Shown in pieces: positions 1 to 5,592 of a stretch of 6,401 nucleotides of DNA. The position numbers and the translations under genes were made by a program. The number at the start of each line of letters is the position of its first letter. The stretch's first letter is position 1. The stretch comes from Nitrospirales bacterium (GTDB lineage: Bacteria; Nitrospirota; Thermodesulfovibrionia; Thermodesulfovibrionales; Dissulfurispiraceae): contig JADLDZ010000286.1 of assembly GCA_020846375.1 (NCBI GenBank), forward strand, positions 1-6,401, given 5' to 3'. Below the pieces are notes generated by a model. It ran no database searches and was not told the origin of the DNA. It saw nothing but the letters and a program-made list of their open reading frames with translations.

Positions 1-1783
1 CGGGGACCGGCAGCAGGGCATGTCCGCCCATATGCCGCATCGCGATGAGGGCCATCCCGAGGGCGCCGGTGACATCGTGGTGGGGCGGAACGGTGATCTT
101 CCTGTCCAGGTATTCCTCGAAGGCGGCTACCACCGCCTTGTTGAAGGCCACGCCTCCCTGGAAAAAGATGCGCCGGCCGACGGGCTTCGCCGCCACCACC
201 CTGTTGATATAGTTCTGTACGATGGAGTAGGCGAGCCCCGCGAGGAGGTTGTCCTTTTCGACCCCCTTCTGGAGGTTCGCCATCAGAGAGTTTTCCATAA
301 AAACCGTGCAGCGCTCACCCAGCCTGCAGGGCTGGGGGGCGCGGAAAGCATGTCGGGCGAATTCCTCCTTTACGGAGATATCGAGCTTCTCCGCCTGCTC
401 CTCGATGAAGGAGCCGGTCCCCGCGGCGCAGGCCTTGTTCATCTCGAAATCGACGATCACGCCGTCACGGAGCGAAATATATTTCGAATCCTGCCCCCCG
501 ATCTCGAAAATGGTGTCCACCTCGGGGTCGATGAAGATCGCGGCAGTGGCCTGGGCGGTGATTTCGTTCTTTACAATATCGGCCCCCACGTAATCCGCGA
601 TCATGTACCTGCCCGATCCGGTGGTCCCTACCCCCGCGATCTCGACCCGGTCCCCCACCTCCGCATGGATCTCTTCGAGACCCTGGCGCACCGCATCGAT
701 GGGGCGCCCTGCGGTCATGAGATAGCGCTTGGCAAGGAGGTTTCCGCTGCCGTCGATCACCACGAGATTGGTGCTGATGGAGCCGATGTCAATGCCGAGG
801 TACGCCGGTATGCGCGAGGGGGCCGCAAGTGCCGGTGCGGCTGCGGCGCAGGCAACGTCCCCGCGCGCGCCCGCCGTTGCGAGCAGGGCACTGCAGCCCT
901 TGCCGTGCCGCGCGAGGAAATCGTCCCTGTCCGAAGCGAGGGCGGCATATCCCTCCTCCTCCGGCTGGAGTGAGGCGCAGCAGGCCTCCAGCGCAGCCGG
1001 ATCGAAGGCAACGGCCGGCCCGGTCTCCTTTCCTTTCAGGGCCGCACCCAGCGCCCCCATCAATGCGAAATCCGCGGGAATGAACAGTTCCCCGAGCCCG
1101 AATACCTCCCGGAACGCCCGCGCCATACCCTTGTTGGCGGCAACCCCGCCCTGGAAGGAGACCGGCAGCTTCAGCTCCCTCCCCCGTGCGATGGTGCCCT
1201 TGAAATTCCTCGCCACGGCAAAACAGAGCCCGGCGACAATATCCTCCACCGGGGTTGCGATCTGCTGGAGATGGATCATGTCCGACTTGGCGAAAACGCT
1301 GCACCGTCCCGCTATCTTGGAAGGCCTCTTCGAGCGCTCCGCCATATCGCCGAACTCCTCGATGGTGAGCCGGAGGCGCTCCGCCTGCTGTTCCAGGAAG
1401 GAGCCGGTCCCCGCGGCGCAGACGGAGTTCATGGAGAAGTCCTTCACCTTCCCCTCCTCCAGGAGAATCAGCTTCGAGTCCTCTCCCCCGAGCTCGATGA
1501 TGGTCCTCACCCGGGGATAGAGCTTCCTGACGGAATACGATTGTGCCACCACTTCGTTGACGGGTCTGACCCCCAGGGCGGAGGCAAGCACCCGCGTCGC
1601 AGAGCCGGTGAGGGTGAGGACGCTTTCCGGCCAGCGCTCCTTGATCTCCCTGAGCAGCTGAAGGGAGATACGGAGGGGATGCCCGTAATGCCTCCGGTAC
1701 TGCCCCTCTTTCTTCTCGCCGTTTTCATCGAGAACCACCGTCTTCACCGCTACCGACCCAGCATCCAAACCAACGAAATGCAT
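1..1783 (-). CDS. Tandem-domain acyl-CoA dehydratase activase (BadF/BadG/HgdC family), C-terminus off-window
   Basis: An uninterrupted frame of 594 residues starts at ATG 1783 and leaves the left edge. It has two complete ASKHA-type BadF/BadG/BcrA/BcrD domains. Domain 1 (about 3-250) shows LDAGS at 6-10, ELGGEDSK at 97-104, CAAGTGSF at 122-129 and AGRCSVF at 158-164. Domain 2 (about 328-585) shows IDIGS at 331-335, EIGGQDSK at 427-434, CAAGTGSF at 452-459 and GERCTVF at 489-495. An Ala-rich linker joins them. In the family, a homodimer shares one [4Fe-4S] cluster held by two cysteines per subunit and drives ATP-dependent single-electron transfer to a 2-hydroxyacyl-CoA dehydratase or benzoyl-CoA reductase. 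Here C122/C161 and C452/C492 match those cysteines. Tandem homologues are commonly about 1400 residues with a dehydratase-like C-terminal part, so roughly 800 residues may lie beyond the edge (inference). The start is supported by GGGGAGGA at 1788-1795. The substrate cannot be told from the sequence. Confidence 0.93.
   Translation of the reverse strand, partial: MHFVGLDAGSVAVKTVVLDENGEKKEGQYRRHYGHPLRISLQLLREIKERWPESVLTLTGSATRVLASALGVRPVNEVVAQSYSVRKLYPRVRTIIELGGEDSKLILLEEGKVKDFSMNSVCAAGTGSFLEQQAERLRLTIEEFGDMAERSKRPSKIAGRCSVFAKSDMIHLQQIATPVEDIVAGLCFAVARNFKGTIARGRELKLPVSFQGGVAANKGMARAFREVFGLGELFIPADFALMGALGAALKGKETGPAVAFDPAALEACCASLQPEEEGYAALASDRDDFLARHGKGCSALLATAGARGDVACAAAAPALAAPSRIPAYLGIDIGSISTNLVVIDGSGNLLAKRYLMTAGRPIDAVRQGLEEIHAEVGDRVEIAGVGTTGSGRYMIADYVGADIVKNEITAQATAAIFIDPEVDTIFEIGGQDSKYISLRDGVIVDFEMNKACAAGTGSFIEEQAEKLDISVKEEFARHAFRAPQPCRLGERCTVFMENSLMANLQKGVEKDNLLAGLAYSIVQNYINRVVAAKPVGRRIFFQGGVAFNKAVVAAFEEYLDRKITVPPHHDVTGALGMALIAMRHMGGHALLPVP
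407..431. repeat. 25-bp exact direct repeat, copy in activase domain 2
   Basis: These 25 bases are identical to 1397-1421, exactly 990 bp away, which is 330 codons. They encode the cluster-cysteine and phosphate-loop region CAAGTGSF of the second activase domain. The identity is explained by domain duplication plus strong conservation, perhaps helped by gene conversion. Confidence 0.85.
1397..1421. repeat. 25-bp exact direct repeat, copy in activase domain 1
   Basis: This is the partner of 407-431 and encodes the same CAAGTGSF region in the first activase domain. A further 11-bp match (389-399 and 1379-1389) keeps the same 990-bp register, so it also reflects the internal duplication. Recombination between the copies would delete 990 bp in frame. 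Confidence 0.85.
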
Positions 1784-1830
1784 ACAATCCTCCCCGGGAA
1801 AACACCTGGCTGATAATTAAAGATGGTTCA

Positions 1831-1859
1831 AATATAACAATAAACGCCTGTTGAGTCAA
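1831..1859 (-). promoter_or_regulatory. Sigma-70-type promoter for the activase gene
   Basis: On the minus strand a -35 box TTGACT (1859-1854) and a -10 box TATATT (1836-1831) are separated by exactly 17 bp. Transcription would start near 1824, giving a leader of about 40 nt before ATG 1783. The hexamers differ from consensus by one base each, which is a strong match, and nothing else in the gap explains them. It suggests the activase is transcribed independently of the mod operon. Confidence 0.65.
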
Positions 1860-1993
1860 CCGTATCCGGATGCGGGCCCGGATAGATATTGTACATAGTG
1901 GCCAGTGTGAGGAGAAAGAGGGGGAAGAGCAGAGAGGGGAGGTGAAAAGCCCGTCACATCCTGTATAGTTTGCGAAGGAGATGTTCCTGACGG

Positions 1994-2013
1994 AAAAAAC
2001 CCCACAAGGTTTT
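1994..2013 (-). terminator. Possible Rho-independent terminator after the mod operon
   Basis: Read on the minus strand, AAAACC (2013-2008) pairs with GGTTTT (2001-1996) around a 6-nt loop, and the 3' arm merges into six T residues (1999-1994). The stem is short and mostly A-U, so it would be weak. It lies about 135 nt after the modC stop and about 140 bp before the activase -35 box, a sensible place to end the mop-modABC transcript. Confidence 0.4.
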
Positions 2014-2089
2014 CCTGGGCTCTCCGGCCGCTTTCTTCGGGCCTCACTTTTTACTGGAGTTCAGACGGTTTCCAGTTCCTTTCGGTGAT

Positions 2090-2119
2090 GAGAACAGGCA
2101 GCGTATCCCCTCTGTTCCC
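2090..2119 (-). other. Hairpin downstream of modC
   Basis: On the minus strand GGGAACAG (2119-2112) can pair with CTGTTCTC (2097-2090), eight pairs including one G-U, around a 14-nt loop. It starts about 28 nt after the modC stop. No T run follows, so it is not a classic intrinsic terminator; it may instead protect the 3' end of the transcript, or be chance. Confidence 0.3.
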
Positions 2120-2146
2120 GCTATTTTGATCCCTCCAATCTCTTTT

Positions 2147-2893
2147 TCAGGAGCGATTCCCATAAGGTGTGATCCGGACAAACTCTTTCATCGAGACGAG
2201 CTTTTCCACTTCCGGAGTCCGCGGATTATTGAACACGTCATTCGGTGTCCCCATCTGCGCTATTCTCCCCTCTGCGTAGACGATTATTCTTTCAGCCATC
2301 GAATACGCCTCAAAAACATCATGCGTGATCAGAATAATAGGAATAGTGAATACCTTTCTTATTTCCTTCAGAAGTCCCCGCATCTCAAGACGGAGTGGGT
2401 TGTCCAGTGCCGAAAAAGGTTCATCAAGGAGGAGTACCGGAGGCCTGCGTATGAGTGCCCGTGCAAAAGCGACCCGCTGTTTCTGTCCTCCCGAAATCTC
2501 GGAAGGGTATTGCCGCTCAAGACTCCTCAGGTAAAAGAGATCGATCATCTGCTGCACCTTTTCCGCCTTCTCCTGTTTCCCGGTGCCATTTGCGCCATAG
2601 GCGATATTTTCACTTACCGTCATATGGGGGAAGAGCGCCAAATCCTGGAACACGTAGCCCAGATGACGCTGCTGAGGAGGCACATTGATTCCCGCTGAGC
2701 TGTCAAATATCGTTTCCTTGCCGATCCGGATAACTCCCTCGTCGGGCATCATCAGCCCGGCGATCATCTGGAGCGTCATGGACTTCCCGGCGCCGGAATA
2801 ACCGAAGAGCACCGCAAGCTCGTTGCCGATTTCCCACGCGACATCGAGGCTGAACCCGTTGACCTTCTTCCTGACCTCGACCGATACCCCCAT
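2147..2893 (-). CDS. modC: Molybdate ABC transporter ATPase ModC, without the C-terminal TOBE domain
   Basis: This 248-residue ATPase would power molybdate import through ModB at the cytoplasmic face. All ABC motifs are present: Walker A GYSGAGKS at 31-38, Q-loop glutamine at 83, signature ISGGQ at 133-137, Walker B VLLLDE at 153-158, D-loop SALD at 161-164 and the switch histidine at 191. The start ATG at 2893 overlaps the modB stop by one base (TGATG), which implies translational coupling. The frame stays open upstream to 2986, but that extension lies inside modB and precedes the normal N-terminus. E. coli ModC has about 350 residues with a molybdate-binding TOBE/Mop tail. This protein stops just after the ATPase fold, so it has no built-in sensor; some archaeal ModC proteins are similar. 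The molybdate assignment rests on the modA/modB neighbours. Confidence 0.93.
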   Translation of the reverse strand: MGVSVEVRKKVNGFSLDVAWEIGNELAVLFGYSGAGKSMTLQMIAGLMMPDEGVIRIGKETIFDSSAGINVPPQQRHLGYVFQDLALFPHMTVSENIAYGANGTGKQEKAEKVQQMIDLFYLRSLERQYPSEISGGQKQRVAFARALIRRPPVLLLDEPFSALDNPLRLEMRGLLKEIRKVFTIPIILITHDVFEAYSMAERIIVYAEGRIAQMGTPNDVFNNPRTPEVEKLVSMKEFVRITPYGNRS

Positions 2894-3558
2894 CAAATGA
2901 TCCTTTTGCTGTACCGGTTGGCAAGATAGAGAAATGCCCCTGATATAAACGTCAAGAGGATCACCATGCCATGGGCTTTCGACCACTCACCGCTGCCGGT
3001 CAGGGAATAGATGGCGATGGGCATGGTATCGGTCTTGCCCGGAAGATTTCCCGCCAGCATCAGGGTGGCGCCGAACTCTCCCATCGCCCGGGCAAAGGAA
3101 AGGACAGCACCGGCTACGATCCCTCTTTTTGCGAGAGGAAGGATTACCTTGAGCGTCGTCTCGAGTTCCGAATGCCCCAGCGTATACGAAGCGTTGATCA
3201 GGTCCTTGTCCACCGACTCTATTGCCGCCCGTGTCGTCTTGATCATAAGCGGCAGTGCCACAACAAAAGAGGCAAGCACAGCGGCGTACCAGGTGAACAT
3301 GATGGTCCAGCCGGTCAATTCGTAGACAAGTTTGCCGATGGCACCGTTTCTGCCGAACAGGATAATCAAGTAATAGCCGGTGACGGTAGGCGGCAGCACG
3401 AGGGGAAGCGTAAAGAGAATATCGATCAGCTCTTTACCCCTGCAATCTCTTCGTGCAAGGAAGTATGCCACGGTAATACCGATGATGACGATAAACGCCG
3501 TCGCCACTGATGCTACCTGCAGAGAAAGTCTCATTGAAAAAAGGACCGAGCTATCCAT
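2893..3558 (-). CDS. modB: Molybdate ABC transporter permease ModB
   Basis: This 221-residue inner-membrane protein would form the molybdate channel as a dimer between ModA and ModC. Several strongly hydrophobic segments are visible (about 10-35, 46-68, 85-106, 145-170 and 194-213). Family signatures are LPLVLPPTVTGYYL at 51-64, the EAA-type cytoplasmic loop with LG and ILPLA at about 121-143 that docks on the ATPase, and RAMGEFGAT at 157-165, which is characteristic of ModB/CysT-type permeases. The length is normal. ATG 3558 is the only usable start: the frame is closed by TGA at 3579-3577 and no other start codon lies between. There is no clear Shine-Dalgarno sequence directly before it. 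The gene follows modA after 66 nt and overlaps modC by one base. Confidence 0.95.
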   Translation of the reverse strand: MDSSVLFSMRLSLQVASVATAFIVIIGITVAYFLARRDCRGKELIDILFTLPLVLPPTVTGYYLIILFGRNGAIGKLVYELTGWTIMFTWYAAVLASFVVALPLMIKTTRAAIESVDKDLINASYTLGHSELETTLKVILPLAKRGIVAGAVLSFARAMGEFGATLMLAGNLPGKTDTMPIAIYSLTGSGEWSKAHGMVILLTFISGAFLYLANRYSKRII

Positions 3559-3624
3559 AAAGTATCGATGACAGAATCAACCCGCAGCTCCCTGTGGCTT
3601 TTCCGAAGGATTACGTACGGTGAG

Positions 3625-4395
3625 TCATTTTACCTTAAATCCATACTTTTCCAAAAATTTTTTCCCTTCCGCCGAAGTGACCAGCGAGATGAACGCCTTT
3701 GCGGACCCCTCGTTCTTCGTTCCTTTGATGACCGCAATAGGATAGATGACGGGTTTATGGCTCTGCTCAGGAGCGGTGATGACGATTCTGGCCCCTTTTG
3801 TGCTGGTCATTGCATCGGTAGCATAGACAACCCCGGCATCCACTTCGCCGCGCACCACGTAATCGAGCACCTGGCGTACATTCTCGGTGAGGATCAATTT
3901 CTCTTTTATCGCATCAAGGATTTTGTAGTAGTGAAAGACCTCTTCGGCGTATCTCCCCGCAGGCACCGTTTTCGGGTTTCCGACGGCGATCCTCTTTATG
4001 CTTCCCGTTGCAAGACCCTCAAAGGTTTTAATCGACGCTATTGCGCCCGACGGCACAATGAGGACCACGGTGTTCGCCGCAAAGTTGGTCCGCGCTCCCG
4101 GAGCGATGAGTCCCTTCTGATCCAGCGCATCCATATCCTTCTGTGCAGCCGACGCAAACACGTCGACAGGTGCACCGCCTTCGATCTGCCTCATCAGGTC
4201 TCCGGAGGCGCCGAAGTTGAAGAGCACCTTCGTTCCCTTATTCTGCGATTCGTAAAGCTTGCCGATATCCTCAAAAGCATTTTTAAGGCTTATTGCCGCA
4301 GAGACGGTAATCTCTTTCGGAGATGCAGCGGAAACCGACGAAAGGCAGGGGAACCCTATCAATAGCGCCATGAATAGCAGAATGACTTTTTGCAT
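3625..4395 (-). CDS. modA: Periplasmic molybdate-binding protein ModA
   Basis: This 256-residue solute-binding protein captures molybdate (and probably tungstate) and delivers it to ModB. Residues 1-23 form a signal peptide: Lys3, a hydrophobic core, and a VSA-type cleavage site at 21-23. Cys17 is not in a proper lipobox, so a soluble periplasmic protein is more likely than a lipoprotein. The mature chain has the five oxyanion contacts known from E. coli ModA in matching motifs: Ser36 in SAAISLKNA, Ser64 in FGASGDL, Ala146 in TVPAGRYAEE, Val173 in ENVRQ and Tyr191 in VVYATDA. The offset to E. coli numbering is nearly constant, which supports ModA over TupA or WtpA. The start has an excellent Shine-Dalgarno AAGGAGGA about 8 nt upstream. 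The gene lies 27 bp after mop. Confidence 0.96.
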   Translation of the reverse strand: MQKVILLFMALLIGFPCLSSVSAASPKEITVSAAISLKNAFEDIGKLYESQNKGTKVLFNFGASGDLMRQIEGGAPVDVFASAAQKDMDALDQKGLIAPGARTNFAANTVVLIVPSGAIASIKTFEGLATGSIKRIAVGNPKTVPAGRYAEEVFHYYKILDAIKEKLILTENVRQVLDYVVRGEVDAGVVYATDAMTSTKGARIVITAPEQSHKPVIYPIAVIKGTKNEGSAKAFISLVTSAEGKKFLEKYGFKVK

Positions 4396-4422
4396 ACGGA
4401 CAATCCTCCTTGACAGCTGTTT

Positions 4423-4629
4423 TTATTTTGCAATCATTATGCTCGTGGCTTTGATGAGGGCAGTCACCTCATCTCCTGCCTTCAGTCCGAGATCGTTGGC
4501 GGCATCGGCGGTAATAATGGAGGTGAGGATAGTACCTCCGCCGATATCGACCTTTACCTTTGCCATGATCTGTTCCTTTACGATGTCGACAACCTTTCCC
4601 TTGATCTGATTTCTCGATGACAGCTTCAT
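4423..4629 (-). CDS. mop: Stand-alone molybdate-binding molbindin (single TOBE/Mop domain)
   Basis: This 68-residue protein is a single TOBE domain of the molbindin family. It opens with MKLSSRNQIKGKV, followed by VDIGGGTILTSIIT at about 27-40, LGLKAGDEVTALIK at about 47-60, and a short last strand. Known molbindins assemble as hexamers that bind several molybdate or tungstate ions in the cytoplasm for storage or buffering. I chose ATG 4629 because it gives the family's usual N-terminus and has AAGGGGG (4643-4637) 7 nt upstream. An in-frame ATG at 4653 would add eight residues and also has a GGAAG-like site. It is the first gene after the ModE operator. ModE and ModC in this locus lack their own TOBE domains, so it may act as a sensor for one or both (inference). 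Confidence 0.92.
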   Translation of the reverse strand: MKLSSRNQIKGKVVDIVKEQIMAKVKVDIGGGTILTSIITADAANDLGLKAGDEVTALIKATSIMIAK

Positions 4630-4776
4630 GACGTTTCCCCCTTGTCCAAACATGTGTTCTTCCGGCTGCTCACCCGGGAACAGCGGAACGTTGCGGTGAA
4701 ACTTAAGGTCCCGGAAGGGAGGCCATTTTGATATGCACTCAGGCTGGCTCCTCTGTCATCCTGCTTTCATGCGCTA
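4630..4776 (-). promoter_or_regulatory. Structured 5' leader of the mop-modABC transcript
   Basis: The predicted start near 4776 leaves about 147 nt untranslated. On the minus strand the segment around 4721-4709 (CTCCCTTCCGGGA) can pair in three mutually exclusive ways: with TCCCGG at 4679-4674, with CCGGAAG at 4665-4659, or with the mop Shine-Dalgarno AAGGGGG at 4643-4637 (one G-U). This could control mop translation or be chance in GC-rich sequence. I could not match it convincingly to the Moco RNA motif. Confidence 0.3.
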
Positions 4777-4795
4777 TATAAAATTATATATAGCG
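4772..4795. promoter_or_regulatory. ModE-type operator (molybdate box)
   Basis: A perfect inverted repeat has 9-bp arms CGCTATATA (4772-4780) and TATATAGCG (4787-4795) around a 6-bp spacer. From memory, the ModE box of proteobacteria, green sulfur bacteria and archaea has CGnTATATA-type arms and a spacer of about 6-7 bp, so this is a near-ideal match. It spans the -10 box and likely start site of the mop-modABC promoter, a position where bound repressor would block RNA polymerase. Confidence 0.9.
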
Positions 4796-4811
4796 AAAAA
4801 TCAAAATGCAA
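4783..4811 (-). promoter_or_regulatory. Promoter of the mop-modA-modB-modC operon
   Basis: On the minus strand a perfect -10 TATAAT (4788-4783) lies 17 bp from a poor -35 TTGCAT (4811-4806). The -10 sits inside the ModE operator. A perfect -35-like TTGACA occurs further upstream (4832-4827), but at normal spacing it faces only a poor -10 (GCATTT). Transcription is expected from near 4776, repressed by ModE when molybdate is plentiful. Confidence 0.55.
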
Positions 4812-5006
4812 TAGTTCGAAAAACCGTGTCAAGCCGGCCACAACGGTATCCCAATTCACACAGCCCTATATGGCAAGAGAAATGTCTGAGAGCACGTTGC
4901 TGCTCTGTTTGGCAAAGAGGAATGATAGCGGCGGAAGATACTCGGCAATGTCAGCAAGGGAACATTATTGTACGATCGGCAAGGTTTCGCGCGCTTTCAG
5001 AGCGTG
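4812..5006. other. Non-coding stretch between modE and the mop operon promoter
   Basis: I see no gene here; together with the promoter, operator and leader it makes a 377-bp gap between modE and mop. It contains a 6-bp hairpin AGAGCA/TGCTCT (4889-4894 and 4901-4906) with a 6-nt loop. No run of T follows on the minus strand, so no clear terminator for modE is visible, and some read-through from modE into mop is possible. Confidence 0.5.
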
Positions 5007-5399
5007 TCAGAGAGGGAAATGCTCCATTTCCTGCTCCAGGAATTTTTTAAACCGCTTGTGAAAGCCCCAGAAGAATTCAATGGCCTTTTCGCCTGCCTCC
5101 GTAAGACGGGTGCCTCCTCCCCCTTTGCCTCCGGTGGCGGTTTCGACAAGGGGAGTTCGGGCCTGACGGTTCATGGAATCTACCAACTCCCAGGCATGCC
5201 GGTACGACATACCCATGGACTTTGCGGCCTCGGTAATGGAGCCGTGCTGCTTGATGCGCTCAAGGAGCACTATCCTTCCGAAACCGAGGAATGTGCTCTC
5301 CTTTCCCTCGACCCAGACGCGGCCCATGAATTGATACTCTTTTGCATGTACCTTTGGCAGGCCGGGAGATTTTTCCCTTTTCATTCTGTACTTTAGCAT
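5007..5399 (-). CDS. modE: ModE-type transcriptional regulator, DNA-binding domain only
   Basis: This 130-residue protein matches the N-terminal winged helix-turn-helix domain of ModE. The helix-turn-helix is at about 53-77 (SITEAAKSMGMSYRHAW within it). The wing carries TGGKGGGGTRLTEAG at 89-103, a hallmark of ModE. A long final helix at about 104-126 is the usual dimerisation helix. E. coli ModE continues for some 130 more residues with two TOBE domains that bind molybdate; here the protein ends after the helix. It presumably binds the perfect ModE box about 210 bp downstream and represses mop-modABC. I prefer ATG 5399. TTG 5420 (7 residues longer) and ATG 5384 (5 shorter) are possible. Just before ATG 5399 a GGGC-GGAA-GCCC hairpin (5412-5401) would bury the only purine-rich ribosome site. 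The gene lies 193 bp after the DUF364 gene, with no obvious terminator between. Confidence 0.88.
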   Translation of the reverse strand: MLKYRMKREKSPGLPKVHAKEYQFMGRVWVEGKESTFLGFGRIVLLERIKQHGSITEAAKSMGMSYRHAWELVDSMNRQARTPLVETATGGKGGGGTRLTEAGEKAIEFFWGFHKRFKKFLEQEMEHFPL

Positions 5400-5592
5400 A
5401 GGGCTTCCGCCCTGAGTCAACGAACGTGCAAAACGACTTTCCGGCAGTACGATGCACAGTTGCCCGCTCCTGCAAACTTTCCACCATCTCCATCCTCAAC
5501 CATGATAGCGAGTCCCGGTGTTTTTCCTGCTCCAGCATTGCCAGCAAATTCCTATACGCTGTTCCACAAAAGTGCTCTCCCTTTTCCTCATT

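Larger units (their letters stand above)
1784..2146. other. Intergenic region between modC and the activase gene
   Basis: I see no convincing gene in these 363 bases. They hold the activase promoter and Shine-Dalgarno site at the left end, an A/T-stem hairpin with a T run at 1994-2013, an inverted repeat ACTGGA/TCCAGT at 2053-2058 and 2071-2076, and a longer inverted repeat at 2090-2097 and 2112-2119. The 63-codon minus frame at 1856-2047 starts with GTG, is Ser/Pro/Gly-rich and overlaps the activase -35 box, so I do not call it. Confidence 0.6.

Noticed and set aside
20..973. 317-codon plus-strand open frame, with others at 729-1520 and 1271-1813
   Set aside because: They lie antisense to the activase, whose motifs are unmistakable on the minus strand. 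Long antisense frames are expected opposite GC-rich genes, and their translations show no recognisable family.
1856..2047. 63-codon minus-strand frame in the gap after modC
   Set aside because: It starts at GTG, has no clear ribosome site, is Ser/Pro/Gly-rich, and overlaps both the possible terminator and the activase -35 box.
2894..2986. Upstream extension of modC by 31 residues
   Set aside because: The extension lies within modB coding sequence and precedes the normal ABC ATPase N-terminus. The TGATG stop-start overlap at 2895-2891 is the expected arrangement.
3568..4365. 265-codon plus-strand open frame
   Set aside because: It is antisense to modA along nearly its whole length, and the translation is Arg/His/Cys-rich without family features.
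4630..4776. Known Moco (molybdenum cofactor) riboswitch
   Set aside because: A GCCTCCC-like stretch is reminiscent of that motif, but I could not lay out its full stem arrangement, so I report only the competing stems.
4733..5050. 105-codon plus-strand frame with GGGAGG 9 nt before its ATG
   Set aside because: The ribosome site is good, but the frame runs through the ModE operator and promoter and into the end of modE. Its product is Arg/Cys-rich with no recognisable fold, and the purine run is the complement of the mop leader stem.
5260..5547. 95-codon minus-strand frame between the DUF364 gene and modE
   Set aside because: It begins at TTG, overlaps half of modE out of frame, and its product is basic and low in hydrophobic structure. 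It looks like a shadow frame.
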